This document shows positions 17,603 to 25,558 of a stretch of 64,000 nucleotides of DNA, one piece after another (positions within the stretch are counted from its first letter, which is position 1; each line of letters opens with the position of its first letter). The notes beneath the pieces were generated by a model, which was not told where the DNA came from, ran no database searches, and saw nothing but the letters and a program-made list of their open reading frames with translations. The stretch comes from Aquibacillus saliphilus (GTDB lineage: Bacteria; Bacillota; Bacilli; Bacillales; Amphibacillaceae), in NCBI RefSeq assembly GCF_020404745.1, contig NZ_JAIZAP010000020.1, forward strand, positions 1 through 64,000, in the 5' to 3' direction. Position numbers and translations under genes: made by a program.

Positions 17603-18106
17603 ATGAAAAACTTAATGATAGCAATAATGCTGTTTTTGTCTTTTTTTGGCCAGGCTGAGAATGAACAGGCACAAACTGCTCCTTTTTTAATTGTTAACAA
17701 ACAGTCAAACGAACTTGCTTATATAAATGATGGTGAAGTAGTCCGAGTCTTCCGTATTGCTACTGGTGCGACAAATAAGCTCACTCCAAATGGTTTGCAT
17801 AAGATAATAATTAAAGCAGTAAAGCCGTATTATCGCAAAAAGAATATACCAGGAGGATCTCCTGATAATCCGCTTGGAAGTAGGTGGATTGGATTTGATG
17901 CAAAAGGCACTGATGGGCGAATATACGGTGTGCATGGGACGAATAAACCAGATTCCATCGGAAAAAATGTATCGGCTGGTTGTATTCGAATGAAAAATGA
18001 AGAGGTTGAACAGTTGTTTACTCAGATTGCAATTGGCACAAAAATCTTTATCACAGAATCAGACGAGGATTTTGAAACGATCGTAGAGCAAGTGAACAAA
18101 ATGTAA
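17603..18106 (+). CDS. L,D-transpeptidase (YkuD domain)
   Basis: 167 residues: a signal peptide (residues 1-18, MKNLMIAIMLFLSFFGQA) followed by one YkuD domain. The catalytic motif is complete: VHGTNKPDSIGKNVSAGCIR, with the nucleophilic Cys near residue 128 and the His near 112. The exported enzyme forms 3-3 cross-links or attaches groups to peptidoglycan stem peptides. Unlike B. subtilis YkuD there is no LysM domain. The ATG has GAGGAG seven bases before. It is probably cotranscribed with yqjA and ends at a strong terminator. Confidence 0.9.
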   Translation: MKNLMIAIMLFLSFFGQAENEQAQTAPFLIVNKQSNELAYINDGEVVRVFRIATGATNKLTPNGLHKIIIKAVKPYYRKKNIPGGSPDNPLGSRWIGFDAKGTDGRIYGVHGTNKPDSIGKNVSAGCIRMKNEEVEQLFTQIAIGTKIFITESDEDFETIVEQVNKM

Positions 18107-18159
18107 AAAACAGACTGTTCCATGGGAAATCCCCATTGATTCAGTCTGTTTTATTATTT
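18107..18159 (+). terminator. Intrinsic terminator after the L,D-transpeptidase gene
   Basis: An 11-bp perfect stem (AAAACAGACTG with CAGTCTGTTTT) followed by ATTATTTTTATTTT. It can also serve the convergent miniprotein gene. Confidence 0.85.
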
Positions 18160-18176
18160 TTATTTTATTTGGTGGA

Positions 18177-18299
18177 TTAAAGAAACATTGCTAAACCAGC
18201 TGTTAGAGTTGATAAGACCATAGCAATAATCATAATATATACAACTAATGTGATACGTCTTTGACGTTTTGATTTTCTAGGTTTATTTGGTGTGGCCAT
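18177..18299 (-). CDS. Prli42-like stressosome-associated miniprotein
   Basis: A 40-residue protein with a strong ribosome site (GGAGGA, eight bases before the ATG). Residues 1-15 are very basic (MATPNKPRKSKRQRR), and 16-40 form one membrane helix ending in LSTLTAGLAMFL. This matches the Prli42 miniproteins of Firmicutes: basic N-terminus, one membrane helix, and an end resembling 'LS..L.G..MFL'. In Listeria the basic tail tethers the stressosome protein RsbR to the membrane. No rsb genes are in the window. The gene is easily missed because of its length. Confidence 0.75.
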   Translation of the reverse strand: MATPNKPRKSKRQRRITLVVYIMIIAMVLSTLTAGLAMFL

Positions 18300-18448
18300 A
18301 GTAAATTCCTCCTTCATGCCCTCGTTGCTACTAATATTCTACCTTGAAATGGCTAATTGGACAAGTCCATATTTTAATTACTAACTTTGACAACTTAAGA
18401 ATATAAATTGACTAAGTTAGAAAATTTTAACACCAGGGGTGACTAGAC

Positions 18449-20095
18449 ATGAATAATGATAGTAAAGGTAGGGTTAAAAAGTGTGATGGACATTTGAACA
18501 GCTCTTTTAATAACGAACAGGAAGAACCAAGTTCTATCCATACAAGTTCTGGTATTCCGGTAGAATCTGTGTACAATTTTAGCAATGCTAACACTATGCT
18601 ACCAGGTATTTATCCTTTTACAAGGGGGATTCATTCATCAATGTACCGTAGTAAGCTTTGGTCCTTTAGACAATATGCTGGGTTCGGATCTGCGGCAGAA
18701 ACAAATACTCGTTTGCGTTACTTGCTTAAAGAAGGACAGACTGCTTTGTCAATTGCATTTGATCTACCAACTCAAATTGGCTATGATTCCGATCATCCAC
18801 TTGCAGTAGGAGAGGTTGGGAAAGTTGGGGTTTCTATCGATAGCTTAGCTGATATGGAACTTTTATTTGAATCAATACCGTTAGATAAAGTAAGTACCTC
18901 CATGACGATAAACGCCCCAGCCGCTATTTTGCTATGCATGTATGTGGCAGGAGCTGAGAAAAAGGGGATCAGGGCAAGAGATCTTTCCGGGACAATTCAA
19001 AATGATATTTTAAAGGAATATGTTGCTAGAGGAACATACATCTATCCGCCAAAACCCTCAATGAGACTGACCACTAATCTTATTACCTTTTGTACGAACC
19101 ACTTACCGAAATTCCATCCGATAAGTATTTCCGGTTACCATATGAGAGAAGCGGGTGCGACGGCAGTGCAGGAAATTGCCTTTACTTTTGCTAATGCAAA
19201 AGCATATATAGATGAGGCATTAAAAAATGGAGAGGATATTGATAATGTTGCAGCAAGATTATCTTTTTTCTTTAGTGTTGATAATGAATTTTTTGAAGAG
19301 GTTGCAAAATTTAGAGCTGCTCGCAGGCTATGGGCAAAGATAATTAAAGAAGATTATAAAGCAAGTAAATCATCCAATTGGAAGCTTCGATTTCATGCAC
19401 AGACTGCGGGCTCAACATTAACCTCAACGGAACCTGAGAACAATGTTACTCGAGTTTCCTTTCAAGCACTTGCTGCTGTTTTAGGAGGAACACAAAGCTT
19501 ACATACGAATTCTAAAGACGAGGCACTAGCTTTGCCTAGCGAAGGTTCTGTACGAACTGCTTTAAGGACACAACAAATTATTGCGAATGAAATAGGAGTG
19601 ATTAAAACAGCAGATCCGCTAGGTGGATCTTACTATATTGAATACTTAACTGATGAAATTGAAGCACGTGTAAATGAATACCTTACTAAAATAGCTGCAC
19701 TCGGGGGGGCGGTCGAGGCAATTGAAACGGGGTTTATCCAACAAGAAATAAATAAGGCTGCCTTTAAGTCTTTTAAACAAGCTGAAGAACAAAAAATAAC
19801 TCCTGTTGGCATAGGGAATAATCAAATAGATAAAGATGTTTCTTTGGAATTACACGAAAACAACCCATTAACTGAGAAATTTCAATTAGAACAATTGATT
19901 CAGTTAAAACAAAAGCGAGATAATCAACTTGTTCACGTCTGTTTAGCTAATCTTAAAAAAGCTTGTGATAACGAACAAGCTAATTTAGTTCCTTTTATCA
20001 TGGAGGCTGTCAAAGCATACTGTACGGTGGAGGAGATTTCAACTATTCTTAGAAGTGTGTTTGGTGAATATGAAAAAGGTGATTATCTTGATTGA
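18449..20095 (+). CDS. Methylmalonyl-CoA mutase family, catalytic subunit
   Basis: 548 residues covering only the acyl-CoA mutase barrel; the cobalamin domain is a separate gene. Typical blocks are SIAFDLPTQIGYDSDHP, GTIQNDILKEYVARGTYIY, SGYHMREAGATAVQE, RFHAQTAGSTLT and ADPLGGSYYIE. Residues that separate methylmalonyl- from isobutyryl-CoA mutases are of the methylmalonyl kind: Tyr in RQYAGF and Arg in YVARGTY. The CoA-side block reads RGIHSSMYRSKLW, where classical mutases have a Tyr-x-Thr and an Arg, so substrate binding may differ. The family moves a carboxyl-CoA group by a radical mechanism. No epimerase, carboxylase or meaB gene adjoins. Confidence 0.85.
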   Translation: MNNDSKGRVKKCDGHLNSSFNNEQEEPSSIHTSSGIPVESVYNFSNANTMLPGIYPFTRGIHSSMYRSKLWSFRQYAGFGSAAETNTRLRYLLKEGQTALSIAFDLPTQIGYDSDHPLAVGEVGKVGVSIDSLADMELLFESIPLDKVSTSMTINAPAAILLCMYVAGAEKKGIRARDLSGTIQNDILKEYVARGTYIYPPKPSMRLTTNLITFCTNHLPKFHPISISGYHMREAGATAVQEIAFTFANAKAYIDEALKNGEDIDNVAARLSFFFSVDNEFFEEVAKFRAARRLWAKIIKEDYKASKSSNWKLRFHAQTAGSTLTSTEPENNVTRVSFQALAAVLGGTQSLHTNSKDEALALPSEGSVRTALRTQQIIANEIGVIKTADPLGGSYYIEYLTDEIEARVNEYLTKIAALGGAVEAIETGFIQQEINKAAFKSFKQAEEQKITPVGIGNNQIDKDVSLELHENNPLTEKFQLEQLIQLKQKRDNQLVHVCLANLKKACDNEQANLVPFIMEAVKAYCTVEEISTILRSVFGEYEKGDYLD

Positions 20096-20489
20096 GCCAA
20101 TCCGTGTATTGATTGCAAAAGTGGGTCTGGACGGCCATGACCGTGGAGCATTAATTTTGACACAGGTACTTAGAGAATCCGGTATGACGGTTTACTATAC
20201 AGGAATCAGAAAGACACCAACACAAATTTCAGAGATGGCTGTTAGAAATCAGATAGATGTAATTGGTATTTCAATTTTATCTGGTGGACATCGTTACTTG
20301 ATTCCCAAAGTAATAGCGGTGTTGGAGCAAAGTGAAGCTGGCTCGATTCCGATTATTATCGGGGGTATTATTCCAGTCAAAGATAGAGAATTTCTTACAA
20401 GTAAAGGTGTTACCAAAATTTTTATAGATAACGAATCATCGACAGAAATAGTGAAGTATATAGCGGAATTGGTCCACAGAAACAGGTGA
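20088..20489 (+). CDS. Cobalamin-binding subunit of the split mutase
   Basis: 133 residues forming a B12-binding Rossmann domain: AKVGLDGHDRG with the DxHxxG motif (His is the lower ligand of cobalt), then ISILSGGHR and IIIGGIIPVKD. Start: TTG at 20088 overlaps the catalytic subunit's stop by eight bases and has AAAGGTGA before it; the longer frame from 20055 has no ribosome site. Overlapping genes indicate translational coupling and a two-subunit enzyme, as in archaeal and some Gram-positive methylmalonyl-CoA mutases. Confidence 0.88.
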   Translation: MIEPIRVLIAKVGLDGHDRGALILTQVLRESGMTVYYTGIRKTPTQISEMAVRNQIDVIGISILSGGHRYLIPKVIAVLEQSEAGSIPIIIGGIIPVKDREFLTSKGVTKIFIDNESSTEIVKYIAELVHRNR

Positions 20490-20593
20490 AATGATTTTAA
20501 GTATGACAGATGAAGTAGGTTGCAACTAATTGACAATTACCAGTCGTTTCGCTAACGTACTAATTAACGCAGTTACATACTAGGAGGAGAATC

Positions 20594-21718
20594 ATGCTAG
20601 AAATTAATCAAGATAGACTAGTAAATGAATTTATTGAATTAGTTAAAATAGACTCTGAAACAAAGAGTGAAGCAATGATTGCTGAAGTCTTAAAGAAAAA
20701 GTTTGAAGCTTTAGGATTAGAAGTTCATGAAGATGATAGCAAAATACAAACAGGTCATGGTGCTGGTAATTTGATATGCAATCTAACAGGAACAAAAAAT
20801 GGTGCTGATACAATTTATTTCACATCACATATGGACACAGTTGTTCCTGGTAAAAATATTAAACCATCAATAAAAGACAGCTATATTGTTTCTGATGGTA
20901 AAACGATACTTGGTGCAGATGATAAAGCTGGATTAGCAGCAATGTTAGAAGCAATTCGAGTTCTAAAGGAAAAAGAAATAGAACATGGAGATATTCAATT
21001 TATTATCACTGCTGGTGAGGAGTCAGGGCTTGTTGGTGCAAGGGCTTTAGATACCTCATATATAAACGCGAAGTATGGCTATGCGATTGATAGTGATGGT
21101 AAGGTAGGGAATATTATTGTCGCAGCGCCAACCCAAGCAAAGGTTAATGCGATTGTTAAAGGGAAAACTGCTCACGCTGGTGTAGCACCCGAAAAAGGTG
21201 TTTCAGCAATTACGATTGCTTCAAAAGCAATATCTAAAATGCCATTAGGTAGAATTGATTCAGAGACAACTGCAAATATAGGTCGTTTCCAAGGTGGATC
21301 ACAAACGAACATCGTTTGTGACCATGTGGAAATTCTTGCAGAAGCACGGTCACTAGTGCCAGAGAAGATGGAAGCTCAAGTTAACAAGATGAAACAAGCT
21401 TTTGAAGAAGCTGCTGAAGAAATGGGTGGCAGCGTCGAATTAGATACTTATATAATGTATCCTGGCTATAAACATGCAGCTGGAGATCACGTAGTTGAGA
21501 TTGCTAGAAAAGCTGCCAAAGCGGTTGGTAGAGATAGTGAATTGCGGCAGAGTGGTGGAGGTAGTGATGCGAATATTATTGCTGGTCATGGCATCCCTAC
21601 AGTCAATTTAGCGGTAGGATATGAAGAAATCCACACAACTAATGAACGTATCCCTGTTGAAGAGCTTGTAAAAGTTGCTGAATTAATCACATCTATTGCA
21701 CAAGAGGCTGCAAAGTAA
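20594..21718 (+). CDS. yqjE: M20-family peptidase YqjE (PepT-like)
   Basis: 374 residues with the di-zinc peptidase pattern: TSHMDTVVPG near residue 80 (His and Asp), LGADDKAGLAA (bridging Asp), TAGEESGLVGA (catalytic Glu pair), DSDGKVG and a late IHTTNERIPVEEL with the last His ligand. A dimerisation insert spans about 180-290. It matches YqjE, a tripeptidase T-like aminopeptidase of the cytosol. It has a strong AGGAGGAG site. In B. subtilis yqjE follows yqjC-yqjD; here the mutase pair takes that place. Confidence 0.85.
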   Translation: MLEINQDRLVNEFIELVKIDSETKSEAMIAEVLKKKFEALGLEVHEDDSKIQTGHGAGNLICNLTGTKNGADTIYFTSHMDTVVPGKNIKPSIKDSYIVSDGKTILGADDKAGLAAMLEAIRVLKEKEIEHGDIQFIITAGEESGLVGARALDTSYINAKYGYAIDSDGKVGNIIVAAPTQAKVNAIVKGKTAHAGVAPEKGVSAITIASKAISKMPLGRIDSETTANIGRFQGGSQTNIVCDHVEILAEARSLVPEKMEAQVNKMKQAFEEAAEEMGGSVELDTYIMYPGYKHAAGDHVVEIARKAAKAVGRDSELRQSGGGSDANIIAGHGIPTVNLAVGYEEIHTTNERIPVEELVKVAELITSIAQEAAK

Positions 21719-21728
21719 CCAAGTGTAG

Positions 21729-21765
21729 AAGGGATCAAATCATTTAATGGTTTGGTCCCTTTTTC
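21729..21765 (+). terminator. Intrinsic terminator after yqjE
   Basis: GGGATCAAA pairs with TTTGGTCCC (one wobble) and is followed by TTTTT. Confidence 0.85.
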
Positions 21766-21859
21766 ATTGATTAAACCTTATTCACCTAGTTTGCTATTGA
21801 TAGAAAGTGGAGCGTAACTTAAATGGTGAGTGCATAATACCCTCCCGGAAATACACTGA

Positions 21860-22095
21860 AAAAGGATCTTCATAACGCTGATGAAGGTTCTTTTTCACCT
21901 CTTTCACACACAAAAGGATCTTCATAACGCTGATGAAGGTTCTTTTTCATCTCTTTCACACGCAAAAGGATCTTCATAACGCTGATGAAGGTTCTTTTTC
22001 ATCTCTTTCACACGCAAAAGGATCTTCATAACGCTGATGAAGGTTCTTTTTCATCTCTTTCACACACAAAAGGATCTTCATACTCTGATAAACAG
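21860..22095 (+). repeat. Tandem 52-bp repeat of terminator-like hairpins
   Basis: Four full units of exactly 52 bases begin at 21860, 21912, 21964 and 22016, with a decaying fifth from 22068. Each unit contains a 14-bp stem, AAAAGGATCTTCAT with ATGAAGGTTCTTTT (two G.U pairs), a 7-base AACGCTG loop and a T-run, so each looks like an intrinsic terminator. Units differ at only a few bases (CACCTC/CATCTC, CACACA/CACGCA). The period is not a multiple of three, so open frames crossing it are not real. The rest of the 619-base gap between yqjE and the polymerase gene holds the yqjE terminator and the promoter region at 22296; I see no other gene in it. Confidence 0.9.
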
Positions 22096-22295
22096 CTTAT
22101 GGATCACTTTGATTCATTATCCAGCGTATTTCAGCCTCCTTGCAAACCACCTATCTGGGTACCCGCCGCGTGCTTTTCGGTATGACAGGGTATGTTATGT
22201 CGCAATTACCTGTTAAGATTCAATGCTTTTGAAAAGAAACAATTTAGTAAACCGCTTTGAACAAAAATGGCTACTTTTTTCATTTCTGAGCAATA

Positions 22296-22321
22296 TGGTA
22301 TAATCAATAGAACAACCGTTC
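22296..22321 (+). promoter_or_regulatory. Extended -10 promoter and LexA-like box of the pol IV gene
   Basis: TGGTATAAT (22296-22304) is an extended -10 element. Six bases on lies GAACAACCGTTC (22310-22321), which fits the Gram-positive LexA core GAAC-N4-GTTC. It covers the likely transcription start, so LexA would block initiation. SOS control is inferred. Confidence 0.6.
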
Positions 22322-22337
22322 TTAAAGGGAGATAGTT

Positions 22338-23537
22338 ATGTCAAAATGGTATCCAAAAAAAGGGCGCGTCATCTTTCACGTTGATATGAATAGCTTCTAT
22401 GCATCAGTCGAGGCAGCCTATAATCCTAAATTGAAAGGGAAGCCATTAGCTATAGCAGGTAATCCTGAACAAAGAAGAGGGATTATCGTTACAAGTAGCT
22501 ATGAAGCAAGAGCGAAAGGTGTTAAAACCACCATGCCACTTTGGGAAGCAAAAAAACTCTGTCCAGAATTAATTGTTATGCGTCCTAATTTTGAACGATA
22601 TCGAACAGCTTCAAAAGCCATGTTTCAGCTGTTATCAGAAATAACCCCCTATGTACAACCAGTATCAATTGATGAAGGATACATGGATATTACTGAATGT
22701 GGGCATTTAGGATCACCACTCGAAATTGCGAATAAATTACAACAGCAAATCAAAAACGAAATAGATTTGCCAAGTAGTATTGGTATCGCACCTAATAAAT
22801 TTCTGGCTAAAATGGCTTCAGACATGAAAAAGCCAATGGGTATTACGGTTTTAAGAAAAAGAGATTTGCCAACAAAGTTGTGGCCTTTAAAAGTCGAGGA
22901 AATGTATGGGGTTGGGGCTAAGAGTGCAAAAAAGTTGAATGACATTAATATTGTAACGATAGAAGATTTAGTAACATCCGATGTGTTCCAATTAAAACGT
23001 GTATTAGGAATCAATGGTGAGCGACTTCAAAACCGGGCGAAGGGAATAGACCCGAGTCCTGTAGATCCAGATGCCATTTATGATTTTAAGAGTATTGGAA
23101 GTTCGGAAACACTTCCACAAGATACTGTTGAGGAAGCAGAGATAAAGAAATTGATGCGACACTTAGCTAAAAATGTTGCTAAAAGATTAAAAAGAAAAAA
23201 TGCAGCTGGTCGAAACGTACAGATAATGATTAGGTTCCATGATCGCAGAACAATTACTCGAAGTGTAAAATTACCGAATTATATTGAGGAAGAAGACGAC
23301 ATTTTTGCTATTGCTATCGATTTATTTGACCAACATTGGAATGGAGATCCAATTCGACTACTCGGAGTTACTATCCAAGATGTTGCTGAAAAAAAAGATA
23401 TCGCTCAACAGTTAGATCTATTTACTTATGAGAAGGAAGCGGATAAAGAAAGCCTTTATCAAGTGATTGACCAATTAACAGAAAAATACGGGAAAAACCC
23501 GTTTATGAAAATAAATCCGAAAGAGGAAGAAAATTAA
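22338..23537 (+). CDS. dinB: DNA polymerase IV, Y family (YqjH-type)
   Basis: 399 residues. The palm and fingers start with VIFHVDMNSFYASVEAA (first catalytic Asp) and hold the SIDEGYMD motif near residue 114 with the other acidic residues. YGVGAKSAKKL is the helix-hairpin-helix of the thumb, and a little-finger domain follows. Near the C-terminus QQLDLF is a sliding-clamp binding peptide. The enzyme copies past damaged bases with low fidelity. A LexA-like box lies in its promoter. Position after yqjE repeats the B. subtilis yqjE-yqjH neighbourhood. Confidence 0.95.
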   Translation: MSKWYPKKGRVIFHVDMNSFYASVEAAYNPKLKGKPLAIAGNPEQRRGIIVTSSYEARAKGVKTTMPLWEAKKLCPELIVMRPNFERYRTASKAMFQLLSEITPYVQPVSIDEGYMDITECGHLGSPLEIANKLQQQIKNEIDLPSSIGIAPNKFLAKMASDMKKPMGITVLRKRDLPTKLWPLKVEEMYGVGAKSAKKLNDINIVTIEDLVTSDVFQLKRVLGINGERLQNRAKGIDPSPVDPDAIYDFKSIGSSETLPQDTVEEAEIKKLMRHLAKNVAKRLKRKNAAGRNVQIMIRFHDRRTITRSVKLPNYIEEEDDIFAIAIDLFDQHWNGDPIRLLGVTIQDVAEKKDIAQQLDLFTYEKEADKESLYQVIDQLTEKYGKNPFMKINPKEEEN

Positions 23538-23599
23538 CCTAAAACAAGCTTTCAAAAAGATTTTTTAGATGACTATAAAAGGTGACAGAAATACTTTTA

Positions 23600-23643
23600 A
23601 AATCAAAAGCCAATCTCCTGATAAGGAAATTGGCTTTTGATTT
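23600..23643. terminator. Bidirectional terminator, pol IV gene / STAS gene
   Basis: A 15-bp perfect stem (AAATCAAAAGCCAAT with ATTGGCTTTTGATTT), A-rich before and T-rich after, between convergent genes. Confidence 0.9.
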
Positions 23644-24002
23644 TATTTGGTAGATAGCCATTCCATTGCTTGCTCTCTTTGATTATGATTAAAATGCTTT
23701 GCATCAATTTTGGGTAAATAACTGCTTATTTTGGTTGCAATTTCTAACCATTTTTTGTCACTTAGAATGCCTACTTTATTAATATCTTTCCAATGGTTTG
23801 CTTCAAATTTCAAATCATCAAGAAGTCCTTGAATAGAATATCCCTGGATGTCATTAATCACTAATAGCAAGTTTAGTTTTCCATCCGCAGATTTTTTTAG
23901 CTTAAAATACTCTTTAAATTGTTCGATGTCACGCTCGGTGATTTTTCCATCCACGTTTACCTCAACGATTGATTCCATGTTATTTGTTCTTAAGGTAACC
24001 AT
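23643..24002 (-). CDS. STAS/SpoIIAA-like domain protein
   Basis: 119 residues of the SpoIIAA-like STAS/SEC14 family: VEVNVDGKITERDIEQF, LLLVINDIQGYSIQGLLDDLKF and the late VGILSDKKWLEIATKISSYL block. The family is small and soluble and is thought to bind lipid-like or hydrophobic ligands; a role in sporulation sigma control is not implied. AAGGAGGAATAAG precedes the ATG. It sits at the join between the yqj-type and ylb-type blocks. Confidence 0.75.
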   Translation of the reverse strand: MVTLRTNNMESIVEVNVDGKITERDIEQFKEYFKLKKSADGKLNLLLVINDIQGYSIQGLLDDLKFEANHWKDINKVGILSDKKWLEIATKISSYLPKIDAKHFNHNQREQAMEWLSTK

Positions 24003-24253
24003 CTTATTCCTCCTTAATCTATCTTTTGTTATAAAATACCCGTTGTATCGACGATTAAACTAGCAAACTTTTTGTCAAACTATCATGAATCATGCGCTTT
24101 CCCGGGAAATGATTATTTCCCTAGTATTATTACCTAAACTGTTATCTACTCCTCTAGAAGCAGTCGTATTCTCTTTAAGGATTGTCACAAAGCCCACGAT
24201 ATTTCATAAAATACAGTAGAAAAGGTTTATTACACGATTTGAGGTGAATAATT

Positions 24254-24676
24254 TTGGCACAAAAAGATATGCATCCATCAATTAAGGAGTTCAAAGTGTT
24301 TGTAAAAGAACATCCTGGACTGATAAAAGAAGTAAGAAGTGGTGGGGAAAACTGGCAAGATTATTATGAGAAATGGATTCTTCTAGGGGAAGATGACCCC
24401 TCATGGGATAAATATAAAGGTGTAAATTCAACCAAAACGAATAAAACAGATTCAGATGGTAGCGAATCAAAGAAAGATAAACAAGAACTATTAAATCAAA
24501 TGATGAAGATGGTTGAAGGTGTTGATTTGAATAAAGTGGAGGGTCATGTGAACCAGTTAAATGGAGCTATCGCAAATATTCAATCACTGATTGGTCAATT
24601 TAAAGAAGCAAAAAAACAGTTTCCTTCTTCTAAAAAGAACGAAGTAAGGTCCCCTTTTAATATAAACAGAGATTAG
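24254..24676 (+). CDS. ylbD: YlbD-family protein (putative spore coat protein)
   Basis: 140 residues. The start HPSIKEFKVFVKEHPGLIKE and the block WQDYYEKWILLGEDDPSWD are characteristic of YlbD. A low-complexity Ser/Lys/Asp linker follows, then a helical end. In B. subtilis YlbD is listed as a spore coat protein; its biochemical role is unknown. TTG start with GAGGTGA eight bases before. ylbE follows 11 bases later. Confidence 0.85.
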   Translation: MAQKDMHPSIKEFKVFVKEHPGLIKEVRSGGENWQDYYEKWILLGEDDPSWDKYKGVNSTKTNKTDSDGSESKKDKQELLNQMMKMVEGVDLNKVEGHVNQLNGAIANIQSLIGQFKEAKKQFPSSKKNEVRSPFNINRD

Positions 24677-24687
24677 GAGGTATAGGT

Positions 24688-24921
24688 ATGCAGCCCGGTC
24701 TTTACCAATATTTGCGTTCTAGACCAGATTTATTACAGTTTGTTCGACTTAATCCACAGTGGTATAGAGAATTAACAAGAGCACCTTCCCGAATAAAGGA
24801 TCTTGAGCGGGAATCAAAAGTGTTTTATGGCAAGACAGTCCCCCAACGGATAGAAAAGCTATCGAGTCAAGTACAAATGGTATCAATGTTAATCCAGATG
24901 GCAGGTGCCATGAAAGATTAG
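24688..24921 (+). CDS. ylbE: YlbE-like protein
   Basis: 77 residues. QYLRSRPDLLQFVRLNPQWY followed by LTRAPSRI is the conserved YlbE core, then a helical end. Function unknown. AGGAGGTAT precedes the ATG. It forms a two-gene unit with ylbD. Confidence 0.85.
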   Translation: MQPGLYQYLRSRPDLLQFVRLNPQWYRELTRAPSRIKDLERESKVFYGKTVPQRIEKLSSQVQMVSMLIQMAGAMKD

Positions 24922-24944
24922 ATTTCACCTGCCTCTTTTATTTT
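24900..24944 (+). terminator. Intrinsic terminator overlapping the end of ylbE
   Basis: GGCAGGTG pairs with CACCTGCC; the 5' arm lies within the last codons of ylbE. TCTTTTATTTT follows. Confidence 0.7.
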
Positions 24945-24985
24945 GGGAGAATAATTGATATGATAGTGAAAGTGGGGGTGAAAAA

Positions 24986-25426
24986 ATGTTAGCCACGTTA
25001 GAAATAGTCGATATTGTTGATCAGTCAGAAGAAATTGGTCAGATGATACTTAAATCTGATGTTTCGGAAGAATACTATAAAGCAAAACAAGCTTTATCAA
25101 ATGATAAAGAAGCCCAAAGCCTCATTACTAATTTTTCAAAAATTAAAGATCAGTATGAGGAAGTTCAACGTTTTGGAAGATACCATCCAGACTATAGCTT
25201 CATCATGAAAGAGATTCGTTCAACGAAACGCGAGATGGATATGAATGAACTAGTGGCTTCATATAAAATTGCAGAAAGAAATATGCAAAACCTACTAGAT
25301 GAAGTAAGCGAAGCTGTTGCTCATAGTGTTAGTCAACAGGTGAAGGTACCTAGAGATGGTGCACTGCTTAAAGAGGGTGGTTGCGGTTGCGGATCTGGAA
25401 GTAGTGGCTGTGGCTGTGCTTCATAA
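24986..25426 (+). CDS. ricF: RicF (YlbF), Y-complex subunit
   Basis: 146 residues of the YlbF/YmcA helical family (LSNDKEAQSLITNFSKIKD and FGRYHPDYSFIMKEIR). The last 16 residues are a Cys/Gly tail with four cysteines (GCGCGSGSSGCGC). In B. subtilis RicF joins RicA and RicT in a complex that binds iron-sulfur clusters and promotes RNase Y-dependent mRNA maturation, needed for competence, biofilm and sporulation. The ribosome site is GGGGGTGA. It lies behind a terminator and before another one, so it is transcribed alone. Confidence 0.9.
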   Translation: MLATLEIVDIVDQSEEIGQMILKSDVSEEYYKAKQALSNDKEAQSLITNFSKIKDQYEEVQRFGRYHPDYSFIMKEIRSTKREMDMNELVASYKIAERNMQNLLDEVSEAVAHSVSQQVKVPRDGALLKEGGCGCGSGSSGCGCAS

Positions 25427-25455
25427 ACTATTTCTCGTGACATGTTTTAAAATAT

Positions 25456-25483
25456 AGTCTACCTTTAAAGGGTAGACTTTTTT
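25456..25483 (+). terminator. Intrinsic terminator after ricF
   Basis: AGTCTACC pairs with GGTAGACT, loop of seven bases, six T. Confidence 0.85.
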
Positions 25484-25558
25484 CATACTCCCAAGATGTT
25501 GATGATAACAAAGTATTCTGATAAACTAATGAAAAGAAGTTATAAGTGAGGACTTATT

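Noticed and set aside
21860-22095. Possible CRISPR array
   Set aside because: The whole 52-bp unit is repeated, so there are no unique spacers, and no cas genes are in the window.
21985-22185. 66-codon open frame over the tandem repeat
   Set aside because: The repeat period is not a multiple of three, there is no ribosome site, and the sequence is explained by the hairpin array.
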